A DNA stretch of 6,274 bases from Porphyromonadaceae bacterium UBA3327 (GTDB lineage: Bacteria; Bacteroidota; Bacteroidia; Bacteroidales; Muribaculaceae): assembly GCA_002361155.1 (NCBI GenBank), contig DERZ01000004.1, positions 569 to 6,842 on the forward strand, given 5' to 3'. Within the stretch, counting starts at the first letter, position 1; each line of letters begins with the position of its first letter. The position numbers and the translations under genes were made by a program. Shown here piece after piece: positions 5,248-6,274 of the stretch. A model generated the notes under the pieces. It saw nothing but the letters and a program-made list of their open reading frames with translations, had not been told where the DNA came from and did not search any database.

Positions 5248-6274
5248 TTACCACATGTTTTTAGGTGAGCGACGCGGAATCGCCACCGGTTTGAAAATCT
5301 CCTGCCGGGTACTACGTTGAAGGAACCATATCGCACCTTCGTCGGCATCCGGCGCGTCGTCATGCACGCGGGAACCACGCTCGAGAGCAAGAGTCTGCTC
5401 GATGCCGACCTGCATGTCCGGCGAATCTTTCAGAGCCTCGTTGTAGAACACAAAGCCGCGCTCCCACAACGGCGACACCGCCTCGATGCGCTGCACCTTA
5501 TCCGGCTTAGTGCGCTTATCGGGCATAATTGGCAACTGGTATCCACGGATGTTGCCCTCGGTAGCGAATTCATCAAGAATGATATCCTGGAGCATATTGG
5601 CCTCTATATAGAAATTGACAACCACGTTGTCGGGCAAGCTCTCATAGAGGTTATAGAGCCACCGTACCATGCCGGACACAGTGTCCTGACGCACATAGCA
5701 GTCGATGAGATGAAGCTCCGTGCCGATTTTGCCCCACAGGCGGCAGGCCTTGTAGTCGTTAGCGGTTGATGACTTGAACGACGGGTCCGTGTAGCACACA
5801 AGCATGTCATACTTGTCGAGTTTCGGCAGACGCTTGAACCGGATCCATTCATGGCGGAATATGGTGCCGTCAGTGATAGGATTGTGCATCATCTCTTTCT
5901 CCCACGCACGATATCCGACGAAATCCTTGTATGCCTGAGCCTCATCCTTGGTCCATTTCTCGGCCCATACCGGATTACCATCCTTATCGACGGCTTTTAT
6001 CTCGGACACGTGGACACCCTTGGATCCGGCGATATTGGCAAGTACCGAATTTTTGGAAATAAGGTTGCCCACCATTATGAAGCGGCCGCGGCCCACGTCG
6101 AGCGCGCCGAAAAGAGCCTCCTTCACCCAGTCGGTCAGTTCCTTTACGCGCTTCTCGTTGCGGCAAAGCTCGTCGTCGTCCAGATCGTCGATCACGATAT
6201 AGTCCGGGCGCGCCTCGCGGTCGCGGAGGCCGCGTGGCGACTGCCCACGGCCCACGGCGAGGAACTTGGCCCCG
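5248..6274 (-). CDS. Phage terminase large subunit, Mu gp28-like (5' end off the window)
   Basis: This is the motor and nuclease that cuts and pumps phage DNA into the prohead. 341 complete codons are visible and the frame stays open to the right edge, so the N-terminus with Walker A is missing. Numbering from the first visible codon, a Walker B-like strand YIVIDDLDDDE sits near residues 25-35 with the acidic pair D29/D30, followed by a coupling-type strand RFIMVGNLISKNS near 64-76. The C-terminal half looks like an RNase H-fold nuclease: D163 in CYTDPSF, E224 in FYIEAN and the cluster HDDAPDAD near 304-311 are the likely metal ligands. The TAA at 5248-5250 is followed 2 nt later by the ATG of the gp36-like gene, which implies one operon. 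The GTG at 6253-6255 is internal and not the true start, because GAKFLA is encoded in frame before it. Assignment to the large terminase is strong; the Mu gp28 subfamily is inferred from the neighbours. Confidence 0.93.
   Translation of the reverse strand, partial: GAKFLAVGRGQSPRGLRDREARPDYIVIDDLDDDELCRNEKRVKELTDWVKEALFGALDVGRGRFIMVGNLISKNSVLANIAGSKGVHVSEIKAVDKDGNPVWAEKWTKDEAQAYKDFVGYRAWEKEMMHNPITDGTIFRHEWIRFKRLPKLDKYDMLVCYTDPSFKSSTANDYKACRLWGKIGTELHLIDCYVRQDTVSGMVRWLYNLYESLPDNVVVNFYIEANMLQDIILDEFATEGNIRGYQLPIMPDKRTKPDKVQRIEAVSPLWERGFVFYNEALKDSPDMQVGIEQTLALERGSRVHDDAPDADEGAIWFLQRSTRQEIFKPVAIPRRSPKNMW

Overview
The window is a piece of a Mu-like (transposable) phage or prophage, probably from a member of the Bacteroidales. 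Every convincing gene lies on the minus strand, so the region reads right to left. The host is suggested by two exact TAnnTTTG (-7 type) Bacteroidetes promoter cores, by the lack of Shine-Dalgarno sequences before the tightly packed genes, and by the combination of Mu-type head genes with a diversity-generating retroelement (DGR), known from the Bacteroides 'Hankyphage' group. The DNA is GC-rich by eye, with short AT-rich patches at 2100-2160, 1770-1830 and 440-490. The exact species cannot be told from this sequence.

Right part (6274 to 2219) is a packaging and head module: the large terminase subunit (its start, including Walker A, lies off the right edge), a Mu gp36-like (DUF1320) small head protein, a Mu gp29-like (DUF935) portal, and a MuF-type minor head protein with an extra C-terminal domain that resembles the nuclease/toxin-like tails of phage MuF proteins. 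The first three genes are separated by only 1-2 nt, so this is one operon. The portal-MuF junction shows a 53-nt gap only if MuF starts at its first ATG; the frame is open upstream and a CTG start would overlap the portal stop.

Middle part (2218 to 1426) holds an AT-rich gap with a candidate plus-strand promoter, a small basic 95-aa protein of unknown function, and then about 400 bp without a convincing gene. This last stretch contains the template repeat (TR) of a DGR on the minus strand. It has a dense run of AAC/AAT codons and, read in frame, resembles the C-terminal end of a C-type-lectin variable protein, ending in a stop codon. A Bacteroidetes promoter core lies just upstream of it and several hairpins lie between it and the next gene.

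Left part (1425 to 1) encodes the DGR reverse transcriptase, with the DGR-type IGxxxSQ motif and a YCDD active site, carrying an additional ~110-aa C-terminal domain, followed after 5 nt by the start of another small gene cut by the left edge.

Working model: the RT copies the TR RNA with errors at adenines, and the cDNA replaces a variable repeat at the 3' end of a target gene, most likely a phage tail-fibre or receptor-binding protein. Neither the variable repeat nor its protein is in this window, and no recognisable Avd accessory gene is present, so the target and possibly the accessory factor lie elsewhere or are of a different kind.
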